Shown: positions 44,219 to 59,264, counted from the first letter of the stretch. The stretch: DNA of 64,000 nt from Mixophyes australis (GCA_036250195.1 JAVHZZ010000003.1:59623289-59687288); one strand, 5' to 3'. Numbers and translations are program-made. Notes: generated from the sequence alone by a model not told the origin.

Positions 44219-45317
44219 TAAAGCTGGGTACACACTACACTGTTTTCGCCCAATAATCGGTTCAAAATGCCGACATACGACCGCTCGTTCAAAAGTCGGG
44301 TCAGTGTGTAGTTACACGATGGTCGAAAGTCTGCCCAAATGGATGATTCTCGCCTCATTTGGTTGGTCGTACCGTTTAATATTTTCGTTCCAATCTCGTT
44401 ACCACTGTGTAGTGTGTATGAACTTCTGACGGATCCACGACAATCCTCCGATACTTCCTCGACCTGGAGAGCGTGTGTATGTAAATTTTTTATGTCAATC
44501 ACAGTCCCACGTGGTGCGGAATCCGCAAATAATTGTGTTTTGTATCGATGTGTATTGCACCTGTCTGGCTGTAGACTGTTACACGTGTAGAAAGCACGTG
44601 GGTTATTACCCTTTGGATGTATGTTGGCATTAATTTGTCATTTAACCTCTATAAAGTTGCCACCAGTCTTTGCTCTGGTGGTATGGGTCTCCTTAAACGG
44701 GTGTTCTCCCTCTGGATGAGAGGGGTTACAAGTTGGAGCAGTTCCTGAAAAGTTGAATCATTCATACGGAGAAAATTCTTGAAATCATCGGGGTTGTTGT
44801 CCCGTATCTCCTGCAGCAGGGGCATATGGCAGAACGTGTCTCTCCTCTTGAACCACTCTTTGCTCCAACAAGATCTATTCTTTCTCCTTCTTTCTCGTCG
44901 GTTCCGTACCAGCAGTCTTCTTGCCACAGTAAGCATGAGAAGTGCAGTTGCTTGTTCTTGTTTTGTAGCCATTGTACGTTTACAAATGGGAATGAATGAA
45001 GGGACAGTGTAGCCTTCTGTTTTTACGCTGTTTTGGGAGTTAACTAAAGTTCAGGGTCCGCCCCTTTATGCTAATGTCTCCGGTTTCTTGTACATTTCCC
45101 CGCAAATGTCGCTGCAGTGTGCACGAAATTAAAATCATTGCCCATGACAACATGGCTGTAAAATGTCGCTAAAGGGACGTCCGCTGTTCCGTTGATCGTC
45201 CTAAGCAAGGCTAGTGTGTATGCAGTCCATGGACCGAGCAATCTGACCATCGATCGCATGTAAAATTGCTTGGCGTAAAAAGTTGGTCGAAATTTCTGTA
45301 GTGTGTACCTAGCTTTA
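44219..45317 (-). mobile_element. PIF/Harbinger element, non-autonomous relic
   Basis: The ends AAGCTGGGTACACACTACAC and GTAGTGTGTACCTAGCTTTA are inverted repeats of 15 bp or more. The interior retains the first part of a Harbinger nuclease on the minus strand. It splits a dispersed repeat: 'tttatatagcatctatatg' on the left continues as 'ctcagcactttcca' on the right. The 3-bp target duplication is not clear. Confidence 0.75.
44649..44972 (-). pseudogene. Harbinger transposase (nuclease), N-terminal fragment
   Basis: The 107-codon frame has a basic N terminus (RRERRRKNRSCW) and then FLRMNDSTFQELLQLV and RPIPPEQRLVATL, typical of the start of HARBI1-like nucleases. The catalytic DDE part is absent: the frame stops at 44649 and no continuation is visible down to 44219. 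Such nucleases work with a separate MYB-like protein, also absent here. Confidence 0.75.
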
Positions 45318-45675
45318 CTCAGCACTTTCCAAAGGTCATTTTGATTGAGGGCCAGAGACACAATCCAAAAAGAGGTGCTTGGATGTTTCCTCATGGATAA
45401 GGCATCAAGAACAATGTCTATAGCTGCACAGGTTTTGGGGGTGCATGAAAGTCCTTAGGGGCAAACCCCACTGAATAGGCATCCAGCACTTTGTGTCTAT
45501 TGGTGAGCCCTGTGGAGGCCACATTCTTCCAGACAAACTTTGTTGTAGCAGCAGGGAGCCCTGGAATAGACTCCGTTGTATCCTTAGCGCTGATGAGCTG
45601 GTGGATAGTCTTTGGTTTTCACAAGTCTGGTTTAACTCCTTGCAGATGGTGCTTGCTTACAAATTTGGCCACATT

Positions 45676-45860
45676 ATCATCATCATCATTTATTTATTTA
45701 GTGGCAGCAAATTCCGTAGCGCTTTACAATTGAGAACAAACACAGTAATAAACAATATTGGTGTAATAGACAGAGAGGTAAGAAGGCCCTGCTCACAAGC
45801 TTACAATCTATGGGACAATGGGAGTTGGATACTTGAGGTTAAGTCCACAAATTGCATTTT
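45676..45860. repeat. Dispersed repeat related to 1906-2200
   Basis: It begins 'atcatcatcatttatttattt', passes 'aaattccgtagcgctttacaa' and continues to 'gctcacaagcttacaatcta'. It matches the first part of the repeat at 1906 in order and spacing. Confidence 0.6.
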
Positions 45861-46411
45861 GGTCCAGCTAGATTGCAAAGCTAGAATGTGATTAGTATGT
45901 TATTAGTCGATTAGTAGGTTATATAATCCAGTCACACAGTAATGTTGGTCAGGAGGTCAGAGGGATGTTTTTCTAGTGTGAACTGTGTAAAGGGTGGTAA
46001 TAGGATAACCTAGTGAGGTTAAGAGGGTGGTTGACGAATATTGTAAGTTTCCCTGAAGAGGTGGGTTTTCCGAGAAGGTTTGTAGACCAGAAGAAAGTCT
46101 TATTTTGTGCAAGTCCTGTAAAACTGCCTTTAGAACACTGCAGTGTATGGATATATTCTATGCTTGCTCTGCCTGTACTGATATTTTTGATGACTTCAAT
46201 AAAAACAAATTATATAATAAAAAAAGGTCCTGTACATGGGAATGGGGGCCTGTAATATGGGAGAATAAGAGACGAAGATCTTGTGCCAAACAGAGGTGTA
46301 GAGTTGGGAGATATTTCGAGACAAGTGAGGCCACATCCAGGTAAAACCAGAAGAGTAACAATTGCCCTAGCCAAGGCCCTTCCAAAGAGGCAGGAGGAAA
46401 AAGCAAGACAT

Positions 46412-46587
46412 GGGGCTAGATTTACTAAACTGCGGGTTTGAAAAAGTGGAGATGTTGCCTATAGCAACCAATCAGATTCTAGCTGTCATTTATTTAGTGC
46501 ATTCTACAAAATGACAGCTAGAATCTGATTGGTTGCCATAGGCAACATCTCCACTTTTTCAAACCCGCAGTTTAGTAAATATACCCC
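46412..46587. mobile_element. Palindromic MITE, family E, complete
   Basis: It starts GGGGCTAGATTTACTAAAC and ends GTTTAGTAAATATACCCC. The core is identical to 43571-43748 except for the terminal segments ('tttactaaac' instead of 'tatcaagct'). Inverted symmetry extends over the whole length. Confidence 0.85.
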
Positions 46588-46599
46588 ATGGAGTTCCTT

Positions 46600-47260
46600 G
46601 CAGAACCATTGTTCAAAATCCCTGCAAATCAGCAAATACATTTTTGTGGGATATATACTACAATACTCTCTGAGGAGCATTCATTTTAATAATGTTTAGC
46701 CTACCCATGCAAGAGAAACCCTGAGATTGCCAGTCTTTGAGCTTGTAACAGATTTTAGATAATATCAGGAGGAAGATAGTGTTGAAAAGCTGAGATATTT
46801 ACTTAAAGTGATCAACCCTTAGGCACCTAATATGAGCTAGCTTTACCGTGTTGCAAAAAGCTAAGCTTTTCAAACCTTTATGCATTGCAGAACTTCGCAG
46901 TCCCCATATTAATCTATGGGGACAGCGATAACAAACGCTAAATAGGTTATACAATCTGCCATATGCCCTTCATACATTTTGCGTTGGTCATTATACAGAG
47001 AAAACTGTTGTTTTCTCCATTTTAAAGGCTCATCGCACTTTAATACATAGACCCCTAAGGAAGACAGAGACTACCTTTGCATGGTACCAATTTTAATGTT
47101 GAATGGATCAAACATATAATGGCATTGGAAATCTAATATAAAGTAATAATTCCGTGTAGATAAGTGGTACCCAGTCACATGTGATCCAGCAGCCGTGTTA
47201 AGATATTCCAACCTACCATGTCAAAGGCTTTTTTGTAGTCATTTAAGAATGAGTGGCAGG
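46600..47260 (-). pseudogene. Fossil L1/Tx1-like LINE, reverse transcriptase fragments
   Basis: On the minus strand, 47206-47245 reads NDYKKAFDMVGW, the RT block with the first catalytic Asp in L1-type elements. About 500 bp further on (46660-46735) it reads CMGRLNIIKMNAPQRVL, a conserved block of the L1 C-terminal half. Stops and frame changes separate them, and the spacing is shorter than in full elements. Family E MITE 46412-46587 lies beyond the preserved part. Confidence 0.6.
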
Positions 47261-48066
47261 GTACTAAGACAATTAAACAAAAGGAAGTAGGGAAAAATAA
47301 AAAATATAGCAAATGACATTTTCCAGGGCACTAAGATGGTGAATATTGTTTATGGTTGTTGTAGATAAAAACAGTAGCTTGTGGTCTTCAGAAGTTGTTT
47401 AATGCTTGTTTAACTCTGGTTTCCCATAACTTGGAAAGGAAACAACAAATACATCACCCTACATTGATTTACAATATATAGGGCGGCATTTTTACAGTAG
47501 CAGACCCTTGTGAAGAAATTGGCCAGCTGGTCAAAGGCACAGGTGCAGAGACTAATGTTTGATAACAATCAAGCTAGTCTACAGTCATAAAATAATGTCA
47601 GATACAAATATGTAAATTAGACAGATATTGTAGTCAGATGGTCTTGTAACATAGATCTTTCACACATTCCTAAAAGGTGTGAATTTTTACAAAACAAAGG
47701 AATTTGATATAACAGGTAAACATTACCACATTATGGCTATTGCACATGGGAAGATTTAACGTAAAACCTCCTGTTTTTTTCTCCAATATGTCTTTGTAAA
47801 AGTAGGATTTGGGTACTTACTATTCTGAAGGTATAAAAATGCACGTATCATTATATATGCACATTAAGCCATGCATCACACCTATTTATAAAAAAATTAC
47901 TTTAGGCTAAATAAGCATTTCTCATGCAGATGTCGAGGGGCCCTTACATGGGAATGAACCAGATATTGCAGTAAAGTTATTGTGGAATAGCAAAGGAAAT
48001 AGTGGCAGAGACATACCTGGAGATGGAAAATTGAAAATATCGATCTGCAATGAAACAAAAGGCAGT
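47261..48066. other. Non-coding stretch
   Basis: It may continue the LINE fossil for some distance but no further motif is legible. Confidence 0.35.
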
Positions 48067-48074
48067 ATACAGCA

Positions 48075-48345
48075 CAGGGGCGGATCTAGGAAATTGCTAT
48101 ACCCGGGGCGATGTAGGGGGGGCGATTTAGGCCCCGCCCCCATTCTGACTTCTAAGGCTGCCGACAGCTGCACAGTATGTGCAGGTCCGCTCGGCAGAGA
48201 CAGTGTGCTGCCCCGCTGCTCTGATTGTGTTTAAAACACAATCAGAGCAGCCGGGCAGCACACTGTCACTGCTGAACGGACCTGCACAGTGTGCAGCTGT
48301 CGGCAGCAAGCCCCTGGTAGGGGGGGGGGGGCGATCCGCACACGG
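48075..48345. mobile_element. Palindromic hAT-like element, family G (CAGGGGCGGATC), perfect duplication
   Basis: The left end CAGGGGCGGATCTAGG and right end GCGATCCGCACACGG are related inverted termini. ATACAGCA occurs at 48067-48074 and 48346-48353, exact. The centre is a long inverted repeat: 'gctctgattgtgtttaaaac' with its complement, and 'gtgcaggtccg' with its complement. Confidence 0.85.
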
Positions 48346-48399
48346 ATACAGCATAACACAGTCTTATCTAACGTTTCTAAAAGTCTGCCCAGTAGCAAG

Positions 48400-48487
48400 A
48401 AAATGATAATACCATGTATGTCAGAGCACAGGTGTAATGTAAATAAATAGATGATTATGATTAATGCAGCAAGGGATATTACTATAT
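48400..48487. repeat. Outlying degenerate units of the 47-bp satellite
   Basis: Phrases 'accatgtatgtcagagcacaggtgtaa' and 'gcagcaagggatattactatat' match the satellite unit. They lie left of the MITE at 48488, so the array once began here. Confidence 0.7.
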
Positions 48488-48750
48488 CATACTTGCCAAC
48501 TATCCCGGAAAGTCCGGGAGACTCCCGAAATTCGGGTCAATCTCCCGGGCGAGCTGGCATTTCTCCCGGATATTAACGAGAATCGCGTCATTTGACGCGA
48601 TGCACGGTGAATCACGCCATTTTGGAGGGCGGGAGGGGGTGGGGCGAGGCCAATCGTGTCATTTTGGCCCCGCCCCCGCGATGCAAATTACGGTTTTGCC
48701 CCCTCCCGACCTCCATCACGCCCCCCCTTTTCCGGGAGTTGGCAAGTATG
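48488..48750. mobile_element. MITE, family A, inserted in the satellite, perfect duplication
   Basis: It starts CATACTTGCCAACT and ends AGTTGGCAAGTATG, flanked by TACTATAT (48480-48487 and 48751-48758). The target is satellite sequence, so insertion followed establishment of the array. The interior includes inverted 'cccgg' blocks and 'gacgcgatgcacggtgaatcacg'. Confidence 0.9.
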
Positions 48751-48758
48751 TACTATAT

Positions 48759-51700
48759 ATGACAGAGTATAGGCCTAATGCAGCAAGGAAATTATATTAC
48801 TATGTATGTCAGAGCACAGGTATAATACAGCCAGGAAATGATATTACGATGTATGTTACAGCAGAGGAATAATATAGCCAGGACATATTACTATGTATGT
48901 CACAGCACAGGTATAATACAGCCAGGACCAGTGGCGCATCCTGGAGGGGGCAATCGCCCCCCCTAGCAGGGGCTTGCTGCCGACAGCTACACACTGTGCA
49001 GGTCCGTTCAGCAGTGACAGTGTGCTGCCCGGCTGCTCTGATTGTGTTTTAAACACAATCAGAGCAGTGGGACAGCACACTGTCACTGCTGAACGGACCT
49101 GCAAATACTGTGCAGCCGCCGGCAGCCTTAGAAGTCGGAAAGGGGCCTAAATCCAGGACATGATATTACTATATCACAGCACAGGTATAATACAGCCAGG
49201 ACATGATATTACTATGTATGTCACAGCACAGGTATAATACAGCCAGGACATGATATCACTATGTATGTCACAGCACAGGTATAATACAGCCAGGACATGA
49301 TATCACTATGTATGTCACAGCACAGGTATAATACAACCAGGACATGATATTACTGTGTATAACACAGCACAGGTATAATACAGCCAGGACATGATATTAC
49401 TATAACACAGCACAGGTATAATACAGCCAGGACATGATATTACCATGTATGTCACAGCACAGGTATAATACAGCCAGGACATGATATTACTATGTATGTC
49501 ACAGCACAGGTATAATACAGCCAGGTCATGATATTACTGTGTATGTCACAGCACAGGTATAATACAGCCAGGACATGATATTACTGTGTATAACACAGCA
49601 CAGGTATAATACAGCCAGGACATGATATTACTATGTATATCACAGCACAGGTATAATACAGCCAGGACATGATATTACTGTGTATATCACAGCACAGGTA
49701 TAATACAGCCAGGACATGATATTACTATGTATGTCAGAGCACAGGTATAATACAGCCAGGACATGATATTACTATATCACAGCACAGGTATATTACAGCC
49801 AGGACATGATATTACTATGTATGTCACAGCACAGGTATAATACAGCCAGGACATGATATTACTATATCACAGCACAGGTATAATACAGCCAGGACATGAT
49901 ATCACTATGTATGTCAGAGCACAGGTATAATACAGCCAGGACATGATATCACTGTGTTTGTCACAGCACAGGTATAATACAGCCAGGACATGATATTACT
50001 GTGTATGTCACAGCACAGGTATAATACAGCCAGGACATGATATCACTGTGTATGTCACAGCACAGGTATAATACAGCCAGGACATGATATTACTGTGTAT
50101 GTCACAGCACAGGTATAATACAGCCAGGACATGATATTACTATATCACAGCACAGGTATAATACAGCCAGGACATGATATTACTATGTATGTCAGAGCAC
50201 AGGTATAATAGAGCCAGGACATGATATTACTATATCACAGCACAGGTATAATACAGCCAGGACATGATATTACTATGTATGTCACAGCACAGGTATAATA
50301 CAGCCAGGACATGATATTACTATATCACAGCACAGGTATAATACAGCCAGGACATGATATCACTATGTATGTCAGAGCACAGGTATAATACAGCCAGGAC
50401 ATGATATTACTGTGTATGTCACAGCACAGGTATAATACAGCCAGAACATGATATTACTGTGTATGTCACAGCACAGGTATAATACAGCCAGGACATGATA
50501 TCACTGTGTATGTCACAGCACAGGTATAATACAGCCAGGACATGATATTACTGTGTATGTCACAGCACAGGTATAATACAGCAAGGACATGATATTACTA
50601 TATCACAGCACAGGTATAATACAGCCAGGACATGATATTACTATGTATGTCAGAGCACAGGTATAATACAGCCAGGACATGACATTACTATGTATGTCAC
50701 AGCACAGGTATAATACAGCCAGGACATGATATTACTGTGTATGTCACAGCACAGGTATAATACAGCCAGGACATGATATTACTGTGTATGTCACAGCACA
50801 GGTATATCACAGCCAGGACATGATATTACTGTGTATAACACAGCACAGGTATAATACAGCCAGGACATGATATTACTATATCACAGCACAGGTATAATAC
50901 AGCCAGGACATCATATTACTGTGTATAACACAGCACAGGTATAATACAGCCAGGACATGATATTACTGTGTATAACACAGCACAGGTATAATACAGCCAG
51001 GACATGATATTACTGTGTATAACACAGCACAGGTATAATACAGCCAGGACATGATATTACTATGTATATCACAGCACAGGTATAATACAGCCAGGACATG
51101 ATATTACTGTGTATATCACATCACAGGTATAATACAGCCAGGACATGATATTACTATATCACAGCACAGGTATAATACAGCCAGGACATGATATTACTAT
51201 GTATGTCAGAGCACAGGTATAATACAGCCAGGACATGATATTACTATATCACAGCACAGGTATAATACAGCCAGGACATGATATTACTATGTATGTCACA
51301 GCACAGGTATAATACAGCCAGGACATGATATTACTATATCACAGCACAGGTATAATACAGCCAGGACATGATATCACTATGTATGTCAGAGCACAGGTAT
51401 AATACAGCCAGGACATGATATTACTGTGTATGTCACAGCACAGGTATAATACAGCCAGGACATGATATTACTGTGTATGTCACAGCACAGGTATAATACA
51501 GCCAGGACATGATATCACTGTGTATGTCACAGCACAGGTATAATACAGCCAGGACATGATATTACTATATCACAGCACAGGTATAATACAGCCAGGACAT
51601 GATATTACTATGTATGTCAGAGCACAGGTATAATACAGCCAGGACATGATATTACTATATCACAGCACAGGTATAATACAGCCAGGACATGATATTACTG

Positions 51701-54700
51701 TGTATGTCACAGCACAGGTATAATACAGCCAGGACATGATATTACTGTGTATGTCACAGCACAGGTATAATACAGCCAGGACATGACATTACTATGTATG
51801 TCACAGCACAGGTATAATACAGCCAGGACATGATATTACTGTGTATGTCACAGCACAGGTATAATACAGCCAGGACATGATATTACTGTGTATGTCACAG
51901 CACAGGTATATCACAGCCAGGACATGATATTACTGTGTATAACACAGCACAGGTATAATACAGCCAGGACATGATATTACTATATCACAGCACAGGTATA
52001 ATACAGCCAGGACATGATATCACTATGTATGTCACAGCACAGGTATAATACAGCCAGGGCATGATATCACTATGTATGTCACAGCACAGGTATAATACAG
52101 CCAGGACATGATATCACTATGTATGTCAGAGCACAGGTATAATACAGCCAGGACATGATATTACTATATCACAGCACAGGTATAATACAGCCAGGACATG
52201 ATATTACTATGTATGTCACAGCACAGGTATAATACAGCCAGGACATGATATCACTATGTATGTCACAGCACAGGTATAATACAGCCAGGACATGATATCA
52301 CTATGTATGTCAGAGCACAGGTATAATACAGCCAGGACATGATATTACTGTGTATGTCACAGCACAGGTATAATACAGCCAGGACATGATATTACTATGT
52401 ATATCACAGCACAGGTATAATACAGCCAGGACATGATATTACTGTGTATGTCACAGCACAGGTATAATACAGCCAGGACATGATATTACTATGTATATCA
52501 CAGCACAGGTATAATACAGCCAGAACATGATATTACTATATCACAGCACAGGTATAATGCAGCCAGGACATGATATTACTATGTATGTCACAGCACAGGT
52601 ATAATACAGCCAGGACATGATATTACTATATCACAGCACAGGTATAATACAGCCAGGACATGATATCACTATGTATGTCAGAGCACAGGTATAATACAGC
52701 CAGGACATGATATTACTGTGTATGTCACAGCACAGGTATAATACAGCCAGGACATGATATTACTGTGTATGTCACAGCACAGGTATAATACAGCCAGGAC
52801 ATGATATCACTATGTATGTCACAGCACAGGTATAATACAACCAGGACATGATATTACTGTGTATAACACAGCACAGGTATAATACAGCCAGGACATGATA
52901 TTACTATAACACAGCACAGGTATAATACAGCCAGGACATGATATTACCATGTATGTCACAGCACAGGTATAATACAGCCAGGACATGATATTACTATGTA
53001 TGTCACAGCACAGGTATAATACAGCCAGGTCATGATATTACTGTGTATGTCACAGCACAGGTATAATACAGCCAGGACATGATATTACTGTGTATAACAC
53101 AGCACAGGTATAATACAGCCAGGACATGATATTACTATGTATATCACAGCACAGGTATAATACAGCCAGGACATGATATTACTGTGTATATCACATCACA
53201 GGTATAATACAGCCAGGACATGATATTACTATATCACAGCACAGGTATAATACAGCCAGGACATGATATTACTATGTATGTCAGAGCACAGGTATAATAC
53301 AGCCAGGACATGATATTACTATATCACAGCACAGGTATATTACAGCCAGGACATGATATTACTATGTATGTCACAGCACAGGTATAATACAGCCAGGACA
53401 TGATATTACTATATCACAGCACAGGTATAATACAGCCAGGACATGATATCACTATGTATGTCAGAGCACACGTATAATACAGCCAGGACATGATATCACT
53501 GTGTTTGTCACAGCACAGGTATAATACAGCCAGGACATGATATTACTGTGTATGTCACAGCACAGGTATAATACAGCCAGGACATGATATCACTGTGTAT
53601 GTCACAGCACAGGTATAATACAGCCAGGACATGATATTACTGTGTATGTCACAGCACAGGTATAATACAGCCAGGACATGATATTACTATATCACAGCAC
53701 AGGTATAATACAGCCAGGACATGATATTACTATGCATGTCAGAGCACAGGTATAATACAGCCAGGACATGATATTACTATATCACAGCACAGGTATAATA
53801 CAGCCAGGACATGATATTACTATGTATGTCACAGCACAGGTATAATACAGCCAGGACATGATATTACTGTGTATAACACAGCACAGGTATAATACAGCCA
53901 GGACATGATATTACTATATCACAGCACAGGTATCATACAGCCAGGACATGATATTACTATATCACAGCACAGGTATAATACAGCCAGGACATGATATCAC
54001 TATGTATGTCACAGCACAGGTATAATACAGCCAGGACATGATATTACTATGTATGTCACAGCACAGGTATAATACAGCCAGGACATGAGATCACTGTGTA
54101 TGTCACAGCACAGGTATAATACAGCCAGGACATGATATTACTGTGTATGTCACAGCACAGGTATAATACAGCCAGGACATGATATGACTATATCACAGCA
54201 CAGGTATAATACAGCCAGGACATGATATTACTATGTATGTCAGAGCACAGGTATAATAGAGCCAGGACATGATATTACTATATCACAGCACAGGTATAAT
54301 ACAGCCAGGACATGATATTACTATGTATGTCACAGCACAGGTATAATACAGCCAGGACATGATATTACTATATCACAGCACAGGTATAATACAGCCAGGA
54401 CATGATATCACTATGTATGTCAGAGCACAGGTATAATACAGCCAGGACATGATATTACTGTGTATGTCACAGCACAGGTATAATACAGCCAGAACATGAT
54501 ATTACTGTGTATGTCACAGCACAGGTATAATACAGCCAGGACATGATATCACTGTGTATGTCACAGCACAGGTATAATACAGCCAGGACATGATATTACT
54601 GTGTATGTCACAGCACAGGTATAATACAGCCAGGACATGATATTACTATATCACAGCACAGGTATAATACAGCCAGGACATGATATTACTATGTATGTCA

Positions 54701-57700
54701 GAGCACAGGTATAATACAGCCAGGACATGACATTACTATGTATGTCACAGCACAGGTATAATACAGCCAGGACATGATATTACTGTGTATGTCACAGCAC
54801 AGGTATAATACAGCCAGGACATGATATTACTGTGTATGTCACAGCACAGGTATATCACAGCCAGGACATGATATTACTGTGTATAACACAGCACAGGTAT
54901 AATACAGCCAGGACATGATATTACTATATCACAGCACAGGTATAATACAGCCAGGACATCATATTACTGTGTATAACACAGCACAGGTATAATACAGCCA
55001 GGACATGATATTACTGTGTATAACACAGCACAGGTATAATACAGCCAGGACATGATATTACTGTGTATGTCACAGCACAGGTATAATACAGCCAGGACAT
55101 GATATTACTGTGTATAACACAGCACAGGTATAATACAGCCAGGACATGATATTACTATGTATATCACAGCACAGGTATAATACAGCCAGGACATGATATT
55201 ACTGTGTATATCACATCACAGGTATAATACAGCCAGGACATGATATTACTATATCACAGCACAGGTATAATACAGCCAGGACATGATATTACTATGTATG
55301 TCAGAGCACAGGTATAATACAGCCAGGACATGATATTACTATATCACAGCACAGGTATAATACAGCCAGGACATGATATTACTATGTATGTCACAGCACA
55401 GGTATAATACAGCCAGGACATGATATTACTATATCACAGCACAGGTATAATACAGCCAGGACATGATATCACTATGTATGTCAGAGCACAGGTATAATAC
55501 AGCCAGGACATGATATTACTGTGTATGTCACAGCACAGGTATAATACAGCCAGGACATGATATTACTATGTATGTCACAGCACAGGTATAATACAGCCAG
55601 GACATGATATCACTGTGTATGTCACAGCACAGGTATAATACAGCCAGGACATGATATTACTATATCACAGCACAGGTATAATACAGCCAGGACATGATAT
55701 TACTATGTATGTCAGAGCACAGGTATAATACAGCCAGGACATGATATTACTATATCACAGCACAGGTATAATACAGCCAGGACATGATATTACTATGTAT
55801 GTCACAGCACAGGTATAATACAGCCAGGACATGATATTACTGTGTATGTCAGAGCACAGGTATAATACAGCCAGGACATGATATTACTGTGTATGTCACA
55901 GCACAGGTATAATACAGCCAGGACATGATATTACTGTGTATGTCACAGCACAGGTATAATACAGCCAGGACATGACATTACTATGTATGTCACAGCACAG
56001 GTATAATACAGCCAGGACATGATATTACTGTGTATGTCACAGCACAGGTATAATACAGCCAGGACATGATATTACTGTGTATGTCACAGCACAGGTATAT
56101 CACAGCCAGGACATGATATTACTGTGTATAACACAGCACAGGTATAATACAGCCAGGACATGATATTACTATATCACAGCACAGGTATAATACAGCCAGG
56201 ACATGATATCACTATGTATGTCACAGCACAGGTATAATACAGCCAGGACATGATATCACTATGTATGTCACAGCACAGGTATAATACAGCCAGGACATGA
56301 TATCACTATGTATGTCAGAGCACAGGTATAATACAGCCAGGACATGATATTACTATATCACAGCACAGGTATAATACAGCCAGGACATGATATTACTATG
56401 TATGTCACAGCACAGGTATAATACAGCCAGGACATGATATCACTATGTATGTCACAGCACAGGTATAATACAGCCAGGACATGATATTACTATATCACAG
56501 CACAGGTATAATACAGCCAGGACATGATATTACTATGTATGTCAGAGCACAGGTATAATACAGCCAGGACATGATATTACTATATCACAGCACAGGTATA
56601 ATACAGCCAGGACATGATATTACTATGTATGTCACAGCACAGGTATAATACAGCCAGGACATGATATTACTGTGTATGTCAGAGCACAGGTATAATACAG
56701 CCAGGACATGATATTACTGTGTATGTCACAGCACAGGTATAATACAGCCAGGACATGATATTACTGTGTATGTCACAGCACAGGTATAATACAGCCAGGA
56801 CATGACATTACTATGTATGTCACAGCACAGGTATAATACAGCCAGGACATGATATTACTGTGTATGTCACAGCACAGGTATAATACAGCCAGGACATGAT
56901 ATTACTGTGTATGTCACAGCACAGGTATATCACAGCCAGGACATGATATTACTGTGTATAACACAGCACAGGTATAATACAGCCAGGACATGATATTACT
57001 ATATCACAGCACAGGTATAATACAGCCAGGACATGATATCACTATGTATGTCACAGCACAGGTATAATACAGCCAGGACATGATATCACTATGTATGTCA
57101 CAGCACAGGTATAATACAGCCAGGACATGATATCACTATGTATGTCAGAGCACAGGTATAATACAGCCAGGACATGATATTACTATATCACAGCACAGGT
57201 ATAATACAGCCAGGACATGATATTACTATGTATGTCACAGCACAGGTATAATACAGCCAGGACATGATATCACTATGTATGTCACAGCACAGGTATAATA
57301 CAGCCAGGACATGATATCACTATGTATGTCAGAGCACAGGTATAATACAGCCAGGACATGATATTACTGTGTATGTCACAGCACAGGTATAATACAGCCA
57401 GGACATGATATTACTATGTATATCACAGCACAGGTATAATACAGCCAGGACATGATATTACTGTGTATGTCACAGCACAGGTATAATACAGCCAGGACAT
57501 GATATTACTATGTATATCACAGCACAGGTATAATACAGCCAGAACATGATATTACTATATCACAGCACAGGTATAATGCAGCCAGGACATGATATTACTA
57601 TGTATGTCACAGCACAGGTATAATACAGCCAGGACATGATATTACTATATCACAGCACAGGTATAATACAGCCAGGACATGATATCACTATGTATGTCAG

Positions 57701-58297
57701 AGCACAGGTATAATACAGCCAGGACATGATATTACTGTGTATGTCACAGCACAGGTATAATACAGCCAGGACATGATATTACTGTGTATGTCACAGCACA
57801 GGTATAATACAGCCAGGACATGATATCACTGTGTATGTCACAGCACAGGTATAATACAGCCAGGACATGATATTACTATATCACAGCACAGGTATAATAC
57901 AGCCAGGACATGATATTACTATGTATGTCAGAGCACAGGTATAATACAGCCAGGACATGACATTACTATGTATGTCACAGCACAGGTATAATACAGCCAG
58001 GACATGATATTACTGTGTATGTCACAGCACAGGTATAATACAACCAGGACATGATATTACTGTGTATGTCACAGCACAGGTATATCACAGCCAGGACATG
58101 ATATTACTGTGTATAACACAGCACAGGTATAATACAGCCAGGACATGATATTACTATATCACAGCACAGGTATAATACAGCCAGGACATGATATCACTAT
58201 GTATGTCACAGCACAGGTATAATACAGCCAGGACATGATATCACTATGTATGTCACAGCACAGGTATAATACAGCCAGGACATGATATCACTATGTA
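48759..58297. repeat. Satellite array, 47-bp and 43-bp units, about 200 copies, with higher-order structure
   Basis: The consensus unit is 'acatgatattactatgtatg' plus 'tcacagcacaggtataatac' plus 'agccagg' (47 bp). A second form has 'actatatcac' and lacks 4 bp (43 bp). Frequent variants are 'gatatcac', 'tgtgtat', 'tcagagc' and 'tataacac'. Rare variants recur at fixed offsets: 3504 bp (49334/52838, 49442/52946, 49521/53025), 3547 bp (49787/53334), 4048 bp (50211/54259, 50911/54959), 5019 bp (52521/57540) and 830 bp (55851/56681, 55971/56801). These show large internal duplications. There are no open frames and no transcription signals that stand out. The first units (48759-48928) are the most diverged. 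Confidence 0.97.
48929..49151. mobile_element. Family G element, inverted copy, inserted in the satellite
   Basis: It starts CAGTGGCGCATCCTGG and contains 'gcaggggcttgctgccgaca' and the 'gattgtgttttaaacacaatc' centre, the reverse orientation of 48075-48345. Flanks are GCCAGGAC (48921-48928) and TCCAGGAC (49152-49159), 7 of 8 identical. The right terminal repeat is incomplete. Confidence 0.75.
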
Positions 58298-58300
58298 TGT

Positions 58301-59244
<944 letters not shown>

Positions 59245-59246
59245 TA

Positions 59247-59264
59247 TGGGGGCTCGTGAGTTAG
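59247..59264 (+). promoter_or_regulatory. ERV2 primer-binding site, proline-tRNA type
   Basis: TGGGGGCTCGTGAG, identical over 14 bases to ERV1. The next bases (TTAGG) differ from ERV1 (CTTTG). Confidence 0.8.

Noticed and set aside
48759..58297. CRISPR-like array
   Set aside because: Units are contiguous with no unique spacers, the repeat is near-uniform, and the surroundings are vertebrate transposons.
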